Shown here: positions 1 to 5,674 of the stretch, in pieces
Layout of the letters: each line of letters begins with the position of its first letter
Position numbering within the stretch: the first letter of the stretch is position 1
Assembly: GCA_007127695.1 (NCBI GenBank)
Contig: SKYW01000087.1
Location: forward strand, 1 to 7,797
Length of the DNA: 7,797 bases
Source: Balneolales bacterium
GTDB taxonomy: Bacteria > Bacteroidota > Rhodothermia > Balneolales > Natronogracilivirgulaceae
Direction: 5' to 3'
Program-made: the position numbers and the translations under genes
The notes under the pieces: generated by a model
What the model was told of the DNA's origin: nothing
Seen by the model: the letters and a program-made list of their open reading frames with translations, nothing else
The model's database searches: none

Positions 1-664
1 ATCCAACCACACCGATACCGTTGACCATGGGGGTGTGGGAGTCAGTCCCGACCAGGGTGTCCGGGAACGCAAAACCATCGCGCAGATAGATACCTTTGGC
101 CAGGTATTCGAGATTCACCTGATGGCAGATTCCGAGTCCGGGAGGCAGCACGCTGTAATCGGCGAACCCCTGCTGTGCCCACTTGAGCAGGCTGTAGCGC
201 TCTTCATTGCGCTCGTATTCCTTTTCCACATTGAGGCGATAAGCGTCACGGGTGCCGAAATAATCGACCTGGACAGAGTGGTCGATGATCAGGTCGACCG
301 GGACCTGCGGATTGATTTTGGATGCGTTTTCCCTTCCCTTTTGGCGCCCGACCTCCGAACGTATCGAGGCGATATCCACCACGGACGGCACACCGGTAAA
401 ATCCTGCATGAGCACACGGGCCGGCATGTAGGGAATGTCGCTGGGCACCCCGTCCGGAGACCAGTTCAACAGGGTCTCGATATGCTCCTTTTTGACGGCG
501 AAATCATCGTAGTTTCGAAGCGCATTTTCAAGGAGGATGCGGATGGTGAATGGCAGCTTTTCGATGCCATGACCCTGTTTTTGCAGTTCGGCCAGGCTGT
601 AGTATCGATGAGTGCCGGTGGGGGTTTTCAGTTCCTTTACAATTCCGAAAATATCGTTGCTCAT
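1..664 (-). CDS. acnA: Aconitate hydratase, AcnA type (N-terminal part, cut by window edge)
   Basis: Reverse-strand frame open from the ATG at 664-662 to the left edge of the window: 221 codons of a protein that is normally about 890-930 residues long. Aconitase isomerises citrate to isocitrate through cis-aconitate in the TCA cycle, using a [4Fe-4S] cluster in the cytoplasm. Family landmarks visible here are QDFTGVPSVVD at residues 87-97, DHSVQVD at 128-134 and GTDSHT at 206-211, in the order and spacing expected for the AcnA/IRP branch rather than AcnB. The cluster-binding cysteines lie beyond the edge, so integrity cannot be judged. The start is supported by AGGA just upstream (revcomp of 667-671, about 4 bases from the ATG) and by the natural N-terminus MSNDIFGIVKEL. 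It is divergent from everything else in the window. A plus-strand open frame at 35-700 is its shadow. Confidence 0.95.
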   Translation of the reverse strand, partial: MSNDIFGIVKELKTPTGTHRYYSLAELQKQGHGIEKLPFTIRILLENALRNYDDFAVKKEHIETLLNWSPDGVPSDIPYMPARVLMQDFTGVPSVVDIASIRSEVGRQKGRENASKINPQVPVDLIIDHSVQVDYFGTRDAYRLNVEKEYERNEERYSLLKWAQQGFADYSVLPPGLGICHQVNLEYLAKGIYLRDGFAFPDTLVGTDSHTPMVNGIGVVG

Positions 665-819
665 AGTTCCTGTATGTGGGTTTTCAGGTGTTCACAATAA
701 CGGCTTAACGATAGCAAATTGATCATCAAAAATCTACGGCAAGTTTGGGCCGGACCGCACATGAGATGACCTGACTGCAGATAACCGGTATGGTCCAGCG
801 ACAGAAAATGCAGCATCAA

Positions 820-837
820 ACCGCATGATCATGCGGT
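820..837. repeat. 18-bp inverted repeat, copy 1 (ACCGCAT-GATC-ATGCGGT)
   Basis: Perfect dyad with 7-bp arms ACCGCAT/ATGCGGT around GATC; since GATC is itself self-complementary, the whole 18 bp is one uninterrupted palindrome. A near-identical element lies at 4679-4696, and the match extends a little beyond the arms (AA before, GA after). It lies 156 bases upstream of the aconitase start codon and 313 bases before the small gene at 1151. There is no T-tract, so it is not a terminator. It may be an operator for a dimeric regulator or a small interspersed repeat; the sequence alone does not decide between them. Confidence 0.75.
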
Positions 838-890
838 GACATGCAGCGGACATCTTCGTATTGTATGAGTGAGATGTGATGAGATGTCAC
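836..890. repeat. Nested imperfect inverted repeat
   Basis: An outer pair GTGACAT (836-842) / ATGTCAC (884-890) encloses an inner pair ACATCT (850-855) / AGATGT (872-877). Internal loops of 7 and 6 bases separate the two stems, and the apical loop is 16 bases. As RNA this could fold into a two-stem hairpin; as DNA the arms could be regulator half-sites. The 3' half also contains a 10-bp tandem near-repeat, GAGATGTGAT (871-880) then GAGATGTCAC (881-890). Function unknown; with short arms, chance is possible. Confidence 0.35.
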
Positions 891-891
891 A
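875..891. promoter_or_regulatory. Possible CRP/FNR-like dyad (TGTGA-N7-TCACA)
   Basis: TGTGA at 875-879 and TCACA at 887-891 form a dyad resembling a CRP site, but the gap is 7 bases and not the canonical 6, which weakens the match. It sits 210 bases before the aconitase start codon and 259 before the small gene. Calling it a Crp/Fnr-family site is inference. It overlaps the tandem GAGATGT repeats, so the dyad may be a by-product of those. Confidence 0.25.
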
Positions 892-982
892 AACAACGTT
901 TTATGGCAGTTGAAAAAGCGGATTACTTTTTTGGCTGCGACAAATCCAATTATGAGGGTGACGCTTGCTTAAGAGAGCACTT

Positions 983-1032
983 GGCCCTCTCGCCCCCGGT
1001 TCTCCGTTGGGTGGGAGGGCCTTGGTTTTTTT
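983..1032 (+). terminator. Strong Rho-independent terminator with no gene in front of it
   Basis: GGCCCTCTCGCCC (983-995) pairs with GGGTGGGAGGGCC (1009-1021) over 13 bp. Two pairs are G-U, all others Watson-Crick, and the loop is 13 bases. The stem is followed by TTGG and then seven Ts at 1026-1032. On the minus strand no T-tract follows the stem, so it acts on plus-strand transcripts. The only annotated gene to its left is on the opposite strand, so the transcript it ends must start inside 665-980 or antisense to aconitase. It could be the 3' end of a small RNA or an attenuator in the leader of the gene at 1151. Confidence 0.8.
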
Positions 1033-1138
1033 GTGGTCCCGCATGAAGAACGGTACATGAAGGAAGTATTATTTTTTTATATTCGGCATGTGCCCGATGC
1101 ACAGTGACTGAAATTAGATTTTCACACCATCTCACCTG

Positions 1139-1145
1139 AAGGAGG
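1139..1145 (+). promoter_or_regulatory. Strong Shine-Dalgarno sequence (AAGGAGG)
   Basis: AAGGAGG is a near-perfect anti-16S complement, five bases ahead of the ATG at 1151. It is the strongest ribosome-binding site in the window and the main reason to believe the short unrecognised gene that follows. Confidence 0.85.
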
Positions 1146-1150
1146 AAACT

Positions 1151-1567
1151 ATGAGTGGCGCCACCATCAAAAGAAGCATCTCCAACCAGACCGACAGTAG
1201 AAAAAATCATCAGATCCGTTTTATCATCCGTTCGCAAGGCAGGACGGTCTCTCAAATGAAAACACTGAATTCCGGGCAGACGACCGGACTGGAGGATGGC
1301 GACCGGCTCACTATTCTCTCCGACAGCGACACCAATTACGCAATCCAATGGAAAAACGGGGCTCTGCTTGGTGCGGAACAGGTAAATAACAACCATCCCG
1401 ATTTTCCCGGAATGACCGTGGTATCCTACCGCCTTGCATCCGCATCGATGGACGCCGAAAATGAAATAATGGAAGTTTCAGGTACCGACCGGGGCGATGA
1501 TCCGGATAGCGGAAGCGGTAATGGTGACACTATTATTATCCGGGAACCGGAGGAGCCGATTCCCTGA
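1151..1567 (+). CDS. Hypothetical small acidic protein (138 aa), unrecognised
   Basis: I do not recognise this protein. It starts with ATG behind a near-perfect Shine-Dalgarno sequence and ends with TGA at 1565-1567. It has no signal peptide or membrane segment, so it is predicted cytoplasmic. Residues 1-20 are polar and basic. Residues about 21-95 alternate hydrophobic and polar residues in a way that suggests a small beta-rich fold; the stretch LEDGDRLTIL is reminiscent of the loop-strand found in FHA-like and ubiquitin-like folds, but that resemblance is too weak for a family call. From about residue 100 the chain becomes a low-complexity acidic Gly/Ser/Asp linker ending in TIIIREPEEPIP, probably a disordered tail. 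It lies 120 bases before the sensor kinase on the same strand with no terminator between, so co-transcription is plausible and a link to the two-component system is possible but unproven. Confidence 0.7.
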   Translation: MSGATIKRSISNQTDSRKNHQIRFIIRSQGRTVSQMKTLNSGQTTGLEDGDRLTILSDSDTNYAIQWKNGALLGAEQVNNNHPDFPGMTVVSYRLASASMDAENEIMEVSGTDRGDDPDSGSGNGDTIIIREPEEPIP

Positions 1568-1687
1568 CCGGTTCGCTTTAAATTCCCTGCTGATTTCCTT
1601 CAAAAACCGAAAAGATTTCTTACATTGGTAAATAAAGGTGAAAATCTGTCGGTGAACCGGATGGCTCGCGCACTTTCTGAGGCAAGT

Positions 1688-4633
1688 ATGGTATTAGCGG
1701 TAAGGAAGGCACTGATCAAATGGATAATGCCCATTCTGCTCTGTGCCGTGATGCCGCTTGAGGGTGTTCATGGACAGGATCGCAGTCCGGCTCCGGCTGG
1801 CGGACCCGGCTATCCCCGCATAACCAATTTCACCGCCGATGATTACCAGAGACATGTCCAGAGCTGGGGTTTTGCCATGGACCGTCACGGCATCGTTTAT
1901 GTGGCCAATTCACAAGCCGTGATGCGATATACCGGTGCCGGTTGGCAGCATGTGAACGTACCCGGACAGACGGCACTGAGCCTTGCCTATGATGATGGTG
2001 ATGACAGGATATATGTCGGCGGCGTTGGTGAAATCGGCTACGTCTCGGTTGATTCGCCATCTGATCCTTCTTCTGCGAGTCCCTGGCCTTACCAGTCACT
2101 TACCCCGCTCATCCCCGACACGGTTGAGTTCACATCCGTATGGCAAAGCCAGATAACGGATGACGGAGTGTTCTTCATTTCCTCGGAATATTTTTTCCAC
2201 TACGACGGAGAGCAGATACATGCCATTCCGGCGCAGACGCGTTTCACGAAACTTGCTGTCATAGGGGGGGATGTGTATGTTCGGGAGGCCCCGTATGGGC
2301 TGAAGAAGTATACCGGTGGAGAGCTTGTTCTGTGGGAAAAGGGGGCTTTTTTCGGGGATACCACTCTCCGAAGTGTGATCGGGCTCGGAGACGGAACCTT
2401 TATCTTTGTCTCCTACTTCGAGTTGCTGCTTTTCGACGGTCAGGAATACAAGCCCTTTGATAATGATGCGGCCGAATATCTCAGTGCCAACTATATAGAC
2501 GAAGCGATTCTGCTGCACGACGGTACTATAGCCATAGCTACCCGAAATGGCGGGGTGGTATGGCTCGACAGGGACGGCTCCCTGCTGCAGATCTTCACTG
2601 AGGAGAGTGGCCTGATAAGCAATACGGTATACGGATTGCTTCAGGACAAGAAAGGATCGCTCTGGGTGGCCACCATAAACGGACTGTCCCGCATTGATTT
2701 GCAATTGCCCTTCAGTTACTTTGACAGCCGGCACGGTTTTTCGGATACAGCCAACAGGATGACGTCCCGCAACGATACGATTTTTGTCTCGGCCAGCAGG
2801 GGAGTTTACATGCGCGACAGTAAGGGCAATACCAGCTTTTTTGGCGGTAAAACGTTCTGCCATCAATTTCTTCATCACAATGAAGACCTTTATGTCGTAT
2901 GTGGCGGAACACTCCATCGGTTTATGGGGAATGACTTCAGACAAGTTTCAGAGTCCGTATACAACACTTCCGTCACTTCACTGGACCGCGAGACGGTGCT
3001 AATGGTTCACGAGACAGGCATTACCGTCGCCAGGCTGAGCGGCTCCGAACTGGAACCCGTCTATTACACGGCTGACTTCAATACAAGGCCCAACTCCGTT
3101 TTGCAATGCTCCTCCGGCTATCTGTGGATAGGCACCGATTCACGCGGGCTTTTCCGGCTGGGACTGGATTCACAGGACGGAAAAATAACCGGCCATTCGT
3201 TCACAAGATTCCTTCATAAGGGCTGGCCGGGGTCAGGTATGCCACGTGTGTATGTTTCAGTCTTTGACGGAGAGCCTTTGATTCTCACAAGATACCATGG
3301 TATCCTGTACCACGACCCGGAAACGGATTCACTCATCCAGACAGAACGGTTTGGTCCCGGTTTCATGGTTACGGACCGGCAGTATCTTCATGCCAGCCAG
3401 GATCCGTCCGGGAACGTATGGTTCAACTCGGGGGGCAGGTTCCAGGCCGCCATGAGGCAGCCCGACGGCACCTATGAGATCCGGACAAACATCCTGAACT
3501 GGCTTGATATTAGCCAGGTCAACCATATGTACACCGATCCGGAGGGCTATGCTTGGATTGTTGACGCCAGACAGCTTGTGCGTTACGACCCGAAGGCGCA
3601 CTTTGATCCCGAAATCGGTTTCCTTACCGAAATAAGCGAAGTGCTGGTCAGCGGGGATTCGCTTGCGGCAAGGGGAGCCAACAGCACTCCGCAGATCCTG
3701 CCATATGCCGACAACGATCTGCGTTTCACCTATGCCGCTGCTGCCTATCTGGATCCGTCCCGGACACGATACCGTGTCAAACTGGAAGGATTTGATGATA
3801 ACTGGTCGGCATGGACTTCCGAGACCTGGAAAGACTATACCAATATTCCTGAGGGGACCTACCGGTTTCTGGTGGAAGCACGCAACCTGTTCGGGGTAGT
3901 CAGTGTGGCTGATTCATTTCATGTCCGTATCCTTCCTCCCTGGTACCGGACCTGGTGGGCATATCTTCTCTATCTGGTAGCCGCGGCTACGGTTCTTTAT
4001 ACCGGCTACCGGATCCGCCTGAACCAGTTGCTAAGGGTACACCGCATCCGCAACAGGATCGCCGGGGACCTGCACGATGAGATCAGTGCTACACTCAGCA
4101 GTATCAGCTTTTTTGCCCGGGCCATTGAAGATGACAAGTTCCGGGGGGATAAAAACCGGTTTGTGCAGCTTATTTCGGATAGCGCCGGTGATGCAAAGGA
4201 GAAAATAACGGATATTGTGTGGGCAATCAATCCGGAACACGACGACTGGAAGTCCTTTCTTTCCAAGTGCCGCCGTTACGCCTCGGACCTGATGGAAAGC
4301 AAGCACATCGATTACGAGCTGCATATCGATGAACAGATGCCAGGGAAGATGGATATGCAGCTGCGGCAGAATCTCTGGCTCATATTCAAAGAGATGGTCA
4401 CGAATGCCGTCCGCCATTCCAATGCTACCAGAATCGCTGTCTCACTGAACTACCGGTCAGGAAAACTGCGCGTTGTGGTAGATGATGATGGCAGGGGCAT
4501 GGATCCCGGTGCGCCGACAGATGGAAATGGCTTGAATAACATCCGGCGAAGGGCAGAACAGATCGGCGGCAAATTATCGTTGGATACGGCTCCGGGCAAA
4601 GGAACGCGATGGGAGCTTATACTGAAGTTGTGA
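1688..4633 (+). CDS. Membrane sensor histidine kinase: periplasmic beta-propeller, Y_Y_Y domain, HisKA_3/HATPase transmitter
   Basis: Sensor of a two-component system (981 aa from this start). Residues 1-29 form a signal peptide (basic RKALIK, then WIMPILLCAVMPL, cleavage near VHG|QD). A long periplasmic propeller follows, with Reg_prop-type repeats clearest at 308-337, 477-492 and 617-636. Next come a Y_Y_Y domain (about 671-750), one transmembrane helix (about 756-776), the dimerisation/phosphoacceptor helix with DLHDEIS and His796, and a HATPase_c domain with the N box at NAVRH (Asn906), DDDGRGMD from 932 and NGLNNI at 947-952. The ligand is unknown. The frame is open back to a TTG at 1625, with a GTG at 1652 (AGGTGA at 1636-1641) and an ATG at 1661. 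I prefer the ATG at 1688 because GAGG lies 5 bases ahead and it gives a compact signal peptide; upstream starts would add up to 21 polar residues. The partner regulator follows at 4849. Confidence 0.93.
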   Translation: MVLAVRKALIKWIMPILLCAVMPLEGVHGQDRSPAPAGGPGYPRITNFTADDYQRHVQSWGFAMDRHGIVYVANSQAVMRYTGAGWQHVNVPGQTALSLAYDDGDDRIYVGGVGEIGYVSVDSPSDPSSASPWPYQSLTPLIPDTVEFTSVWQSQITDDGVFFISSEYFFHYDGEQIHAIPAQTRFTKLAVIGGDVYVREAPYGLKKYTGGELVLWEKGAFFGDTTLRSVIGLGDGTFIFVSYFELLLFDGQEYKPFDNDAAEYLSANYIDEAILLHDGTIAIATRNGGVVWLDRDGSLLQIFTEESGLISNTVYGLLQDKKGSLWVATINGLSRIDLQLPFSYFDSRHGFSDTANRMTSRNDTIFVSASRGVYMRDSKGNTSFFGGKTFCHQFLHHNEDLYVVCGGTLHRFMGNDFRQVSESVYNTSVTSLDRETVLMVHETGITVARLSGSELEPVYYTADFNTRPNSVLQCSSGYLWIGTDSRGLFRLGLDSQDGKITGHSFTRFLHKGWPGSGMPRVYVSVFDGEPLILTRYHGILYHDPETDSLIQTERFGPGFMVTDRQYLHASQDPSGNVWFNSGGRFQAAMRQPDGTYEIRTNILNWLDISQVNHMYTDPEGYAWIVDARQLVRYDPKAHFDPEIGFLTEISEVLVSGDSLAARGANSTPQILPYADNDLRFTYAAAAYLDPSRTRYRVKLEGFDDNWSAWTSETWKDYTNIPEGTYRFLVEARNLFGVVSVADSFHVRILPPWYRTWWAYLLYLVAAATVLYTGYRIRLNQLLRVHRIRNRIAGDLHDEISATLSSISFFARAIEDDKFRGDKNRFVQLISDSAGDAKEKITDIVWAINPEHDDWKSFLSKCRRYASDLMESKHIDYELHIDEQMPGKMDMQLRQNLWLIFKEMVTNAVRHSNATRIAVSLNYRSGKLRVVVDDDGRGMDPGAPTDGNGLNNIRRRAEQIGGKLSLDTAPGKGTRWELILKL

Positions 4634-4678
4634 CCACAGCGGTCGTTAAAAAAGAAAGTTGCTGTAATGTGACATAAA

Positions 4679-4696
4679 ACCGCATGAGTATGCGGT
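4679..4696. repeat. 18-bp inverted repeat, copy 2 (ACCGCAT-GAGT-ATGCGGT)
   Basis: It has the same 7-bp arms as the element at 820-837; only the last two bases of the central tetrad differ (GAGT instead of GATC). Flanking AA and GA are also shared. It lies 46 bases after the kinase stop and 152 bases before the preferred start of the regulator. Conservation of both arms with change confined to the centre fits a protein-binding dyad or a conserved hairpin. No T-tract follows, so it is not a Rho-independent terminator. Confidence 0.75.
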
Positions 4697-4793
4697 GATA
4701 TCAATTTATGACATAGGTAGTTTAATGGTGCGCTGCAGTAATCTACCACTAATGCAGAAACTTAGAGCACCGGGGTGACACATTGTTTACGGA

Positions 4794-4799
4794 TATAAT
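4794..4799 (+). promoter_or_regulatory. Possible -10 box (TATAAT) ahead of the response regulator
   Basis: An exact TATAAT hexamer lies 49 bases before the ATG at 4849. The best upstream partner, GTGACA at 4775-4780, is only 13 bases away, which is short for a sigma70 -35 element, and no Bacteroidota TAnnTTTG box is evident. If it is a real promoter, it supports translation starting at 4849 rather than at the in-frame TTG 4783, which would lie upstream of the transcript. Confidence 0.3.
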
Positions 4800-4848
4800 C
4801 AAAGCACCGGCGGGAATGCCATCCAGCCGATATGCTCTAAAAGAACAT

Positions 4849-5508
4849 ATGAAGAAACATACGGCCGTGATAAATATCGGCATCATCGAAGATAACAGGT
4901 ACATGCGTGACGGCTGGAAAGCCTTCATCGGGTCGGAGCCCGATCTTAACGTAATCGGCTCGTTTGGTTCCTGTGAGGAGGCCTTCGCCTCGGATATCAT
5001 GAACAGGGTAAATCTGCTGGTCATGGATATCGGCCTGCCGGGAATGAGCGGTATCGAAGGTGTGCGATATGTCAAAAAACACCACCCGGATGTCATCATG
5101 ATCATGGCTACCATTTTTGATGACGACCAGCATATTTTTGATGCACTGAAAGCCGGCGCCATGGGCTACCTGGAAAAGAAGGTGAGTCCGGAAGGCCTCA
5201 TCGCAGCCATACGTGATGCCTGGGAAGGCGGTTCCCCGATAACCCCAAATATCGCAAGCAAAGTTATTCGCAGTTTTCACCAGGGTGTGAATGAAGAACA
5301 GCTTACGGAGCGCGAACATCAGATTCTCGAGAAACTGGCAACCGGAGTCTCTTACCATGCCATAGGCAAGGAGATCTACCTGTCGGTCGATGGTGTACGT
5401 TACCATATCAGAAACATATACCGCAAACTGCAGGTGAACTCGCGGTCAGAGGCCATTGCAAAAGGAATTTCCAGAAAACTCATCAACCCGGGCATGCTGT
5501 TTTACTAG
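4849..5508 (+). CDS. LuxR/NarL-family response regulator
   Basis: Cytoplasmic DNA-binding response regulator, 219 aa, the usual size for the NarL/FixJ class. The receiver domain (about 8-125) shows the acidic pair Glu14-Asp15, the phosphoacceptor Asp60 in LLVMDIGLPGMSG, the switch Thr88 and the conserved Lys110 in GYLEKK. The C-terminal helix-turn-helix starts at LTERE (152) and runs through YHAIGKEIYLSVDGVRYHIRN to KLQVNSRSEA. It is thus a complete, apparently active transcription factor, presumably phosphorylated by the kinase encoded just before it. I chose ATG 4849 because MKKHTAVINIGIIEDN is a normal receiver N-terminus; ATG 4816 and TTG 4783 are in frame but add residues the family does not need. 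The local Shine-Dalgarno sequence is weak (AAAAGA). Target genes are unknown. Confidence 0.92.
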   Translation: MKKHTAVINIGIIEDNRYMRDGWKAFIGSEPDLNVIGSFGSCEEAFASDIMNRVNLLVMDIGLPGMSGIEGVRYVKKHHPDVIMIMATIFDDDQHIFDALKAGAMGYLEKKVSPEGLIAAIRDAWEGGSPITPNIASKVIRSFHQGVNEEQLTEREHQILEKLATGVSYHAIGKEIYLSVDGVRYHIRNIYRKLQVNSRSEAIAKGISRKLINPGMLFY

Positions 5509-5542
5509 TCCGGGATATACGCGACAAAGACCTCGATTCACT

Positions 5543-5576
5543 ACCCTGTTTTCTTGACCGAAGGCAGGGTTTTTTT
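5543..5576 (+). terminator. Rho-independent terminator after the response regulator
   Basis: ACCCTG (5543-5548) pairs with CAGGGT (5565-5570), with an extra short inner pairing possible (CTT/AAG). A run of seven Ts (5570-5576) follows. It sits 34 bases after the regulator stop codon and closes the kinase-regulator unit before the peptidase gene. Confidence 0.8.
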
Positions 5577-5583
5577 ATGTCAA

Positions 5584-5619
5584 TTGCTGAAAAATATCCC
5601 GAAATTCCGTATTTATAAG
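5584..5619 (+). promoter_or_regulatory. Weak candidate promoter for the S9 peptidase gene
   Basis: The AT-rich leader between the terminator and the peptidase has TTGCTG at 5584-5589, then TATTTA at 5610-5615 (20-base gap) and, overlapping it, TATAAG at 5614-5619. The spacing is longer than sigma70 prefers but near the roughly 19-20 bases used between -33 and -7 elements in Bacteroidota. Neither element matches a consensus closely. A promoter somewhere in 5577-5674 is expected because of the terminator just upstream. Confidence 0.25.
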
Positions 5620-5674
5620 CAATTATTTCGATTTCCGAATCCCTCAACTGAAACAATTCAATAACTGTAAGCAT

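Larger units (their letters stand above)
665..1150. other. Divergent intergenic region between acnA and the small gene at 1151
   Basis: A 486-base stretch with no gene I can support. From left to right it holds an 18-bp inverted repeat (820-837), an overlapping nested inverted repeat (836-890) that includes a TGTGA/TCACA dyad (875-891), a strong plus-strand terminator hairpin (983-1032), an AT-rich stretch (1062-1082, T-run at 1072-1078) and the Shine-Dalgarno sequence of the next gene (1139-1145). It must contain the aconitase promoter (minus strand) and at least one plus-strand promoter, but I could not place either with confidence. No exact Bacteroidota -33/-7 pair (TTTG / TAnnTTTG) or sigma70 consensus stands out. 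Confidence 0.6.
4634..4848. other. Intergenic gap between kinase and response regulator
   Basis: 215 bases with no gene. Just after the kinase stop there is only a 4-bp hairpin (GACC/GGTC, 4632-4644) without a T-tract, so no convincing terminator separates the two genes and read-through is likely. The gap also holds a TGTGACAT octamer (4668-4675), copy 2 of the 18-bp inverted repeat (4679-4696) and a TATAAT hexamer (4794-4799), suggesting the regulator may have its own promoter as well. If the regulator really starts at an upstream in-frame codon (ATG 4816 or TTG 4783), the gap is shorter. Confidence 0.55.

Noticed and set aside
35..700. Plus-strand open frame of 221 codons opposite the left-edge gene
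   Set aside because: The minus-strand reading is unmistakable aconitase; this frame has no recognisable motifs and is its antisense shadow.
952..972. Possible six-codon leader peptide (MRVTLA) just before the terminator
   Set aside because: No ribosome-binding site and no run of regulatory codons of a single amino acid, so a classical translation-coupled attenuator is not supported.
903..1046. 47-codon plus-strand frame starting at ATG 903 and running through the terminator hairpin
   Set aside because: No Shine-Dalgarno sequence, and its codons make up the terminator stem and T-tract, which explains the sequence better. Not supportable as a gene.
950..1396. Minus-strand open frame of 148 codons overlapping the small gene and the terminator
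   Set aside because: No good ribosome-binding site or recognisable motif; the opposite strand has a near-perfect Shine-Dalgarno sequence and a terminator in this stretch.
4632..4644. Hairpin GACC-acagc-GGTC at the kinase stop codon as a terminator
   Set aside because: Only 4 bp of stem, and it is followed by an A-rich rather than a T-rich tract on the plus strand.
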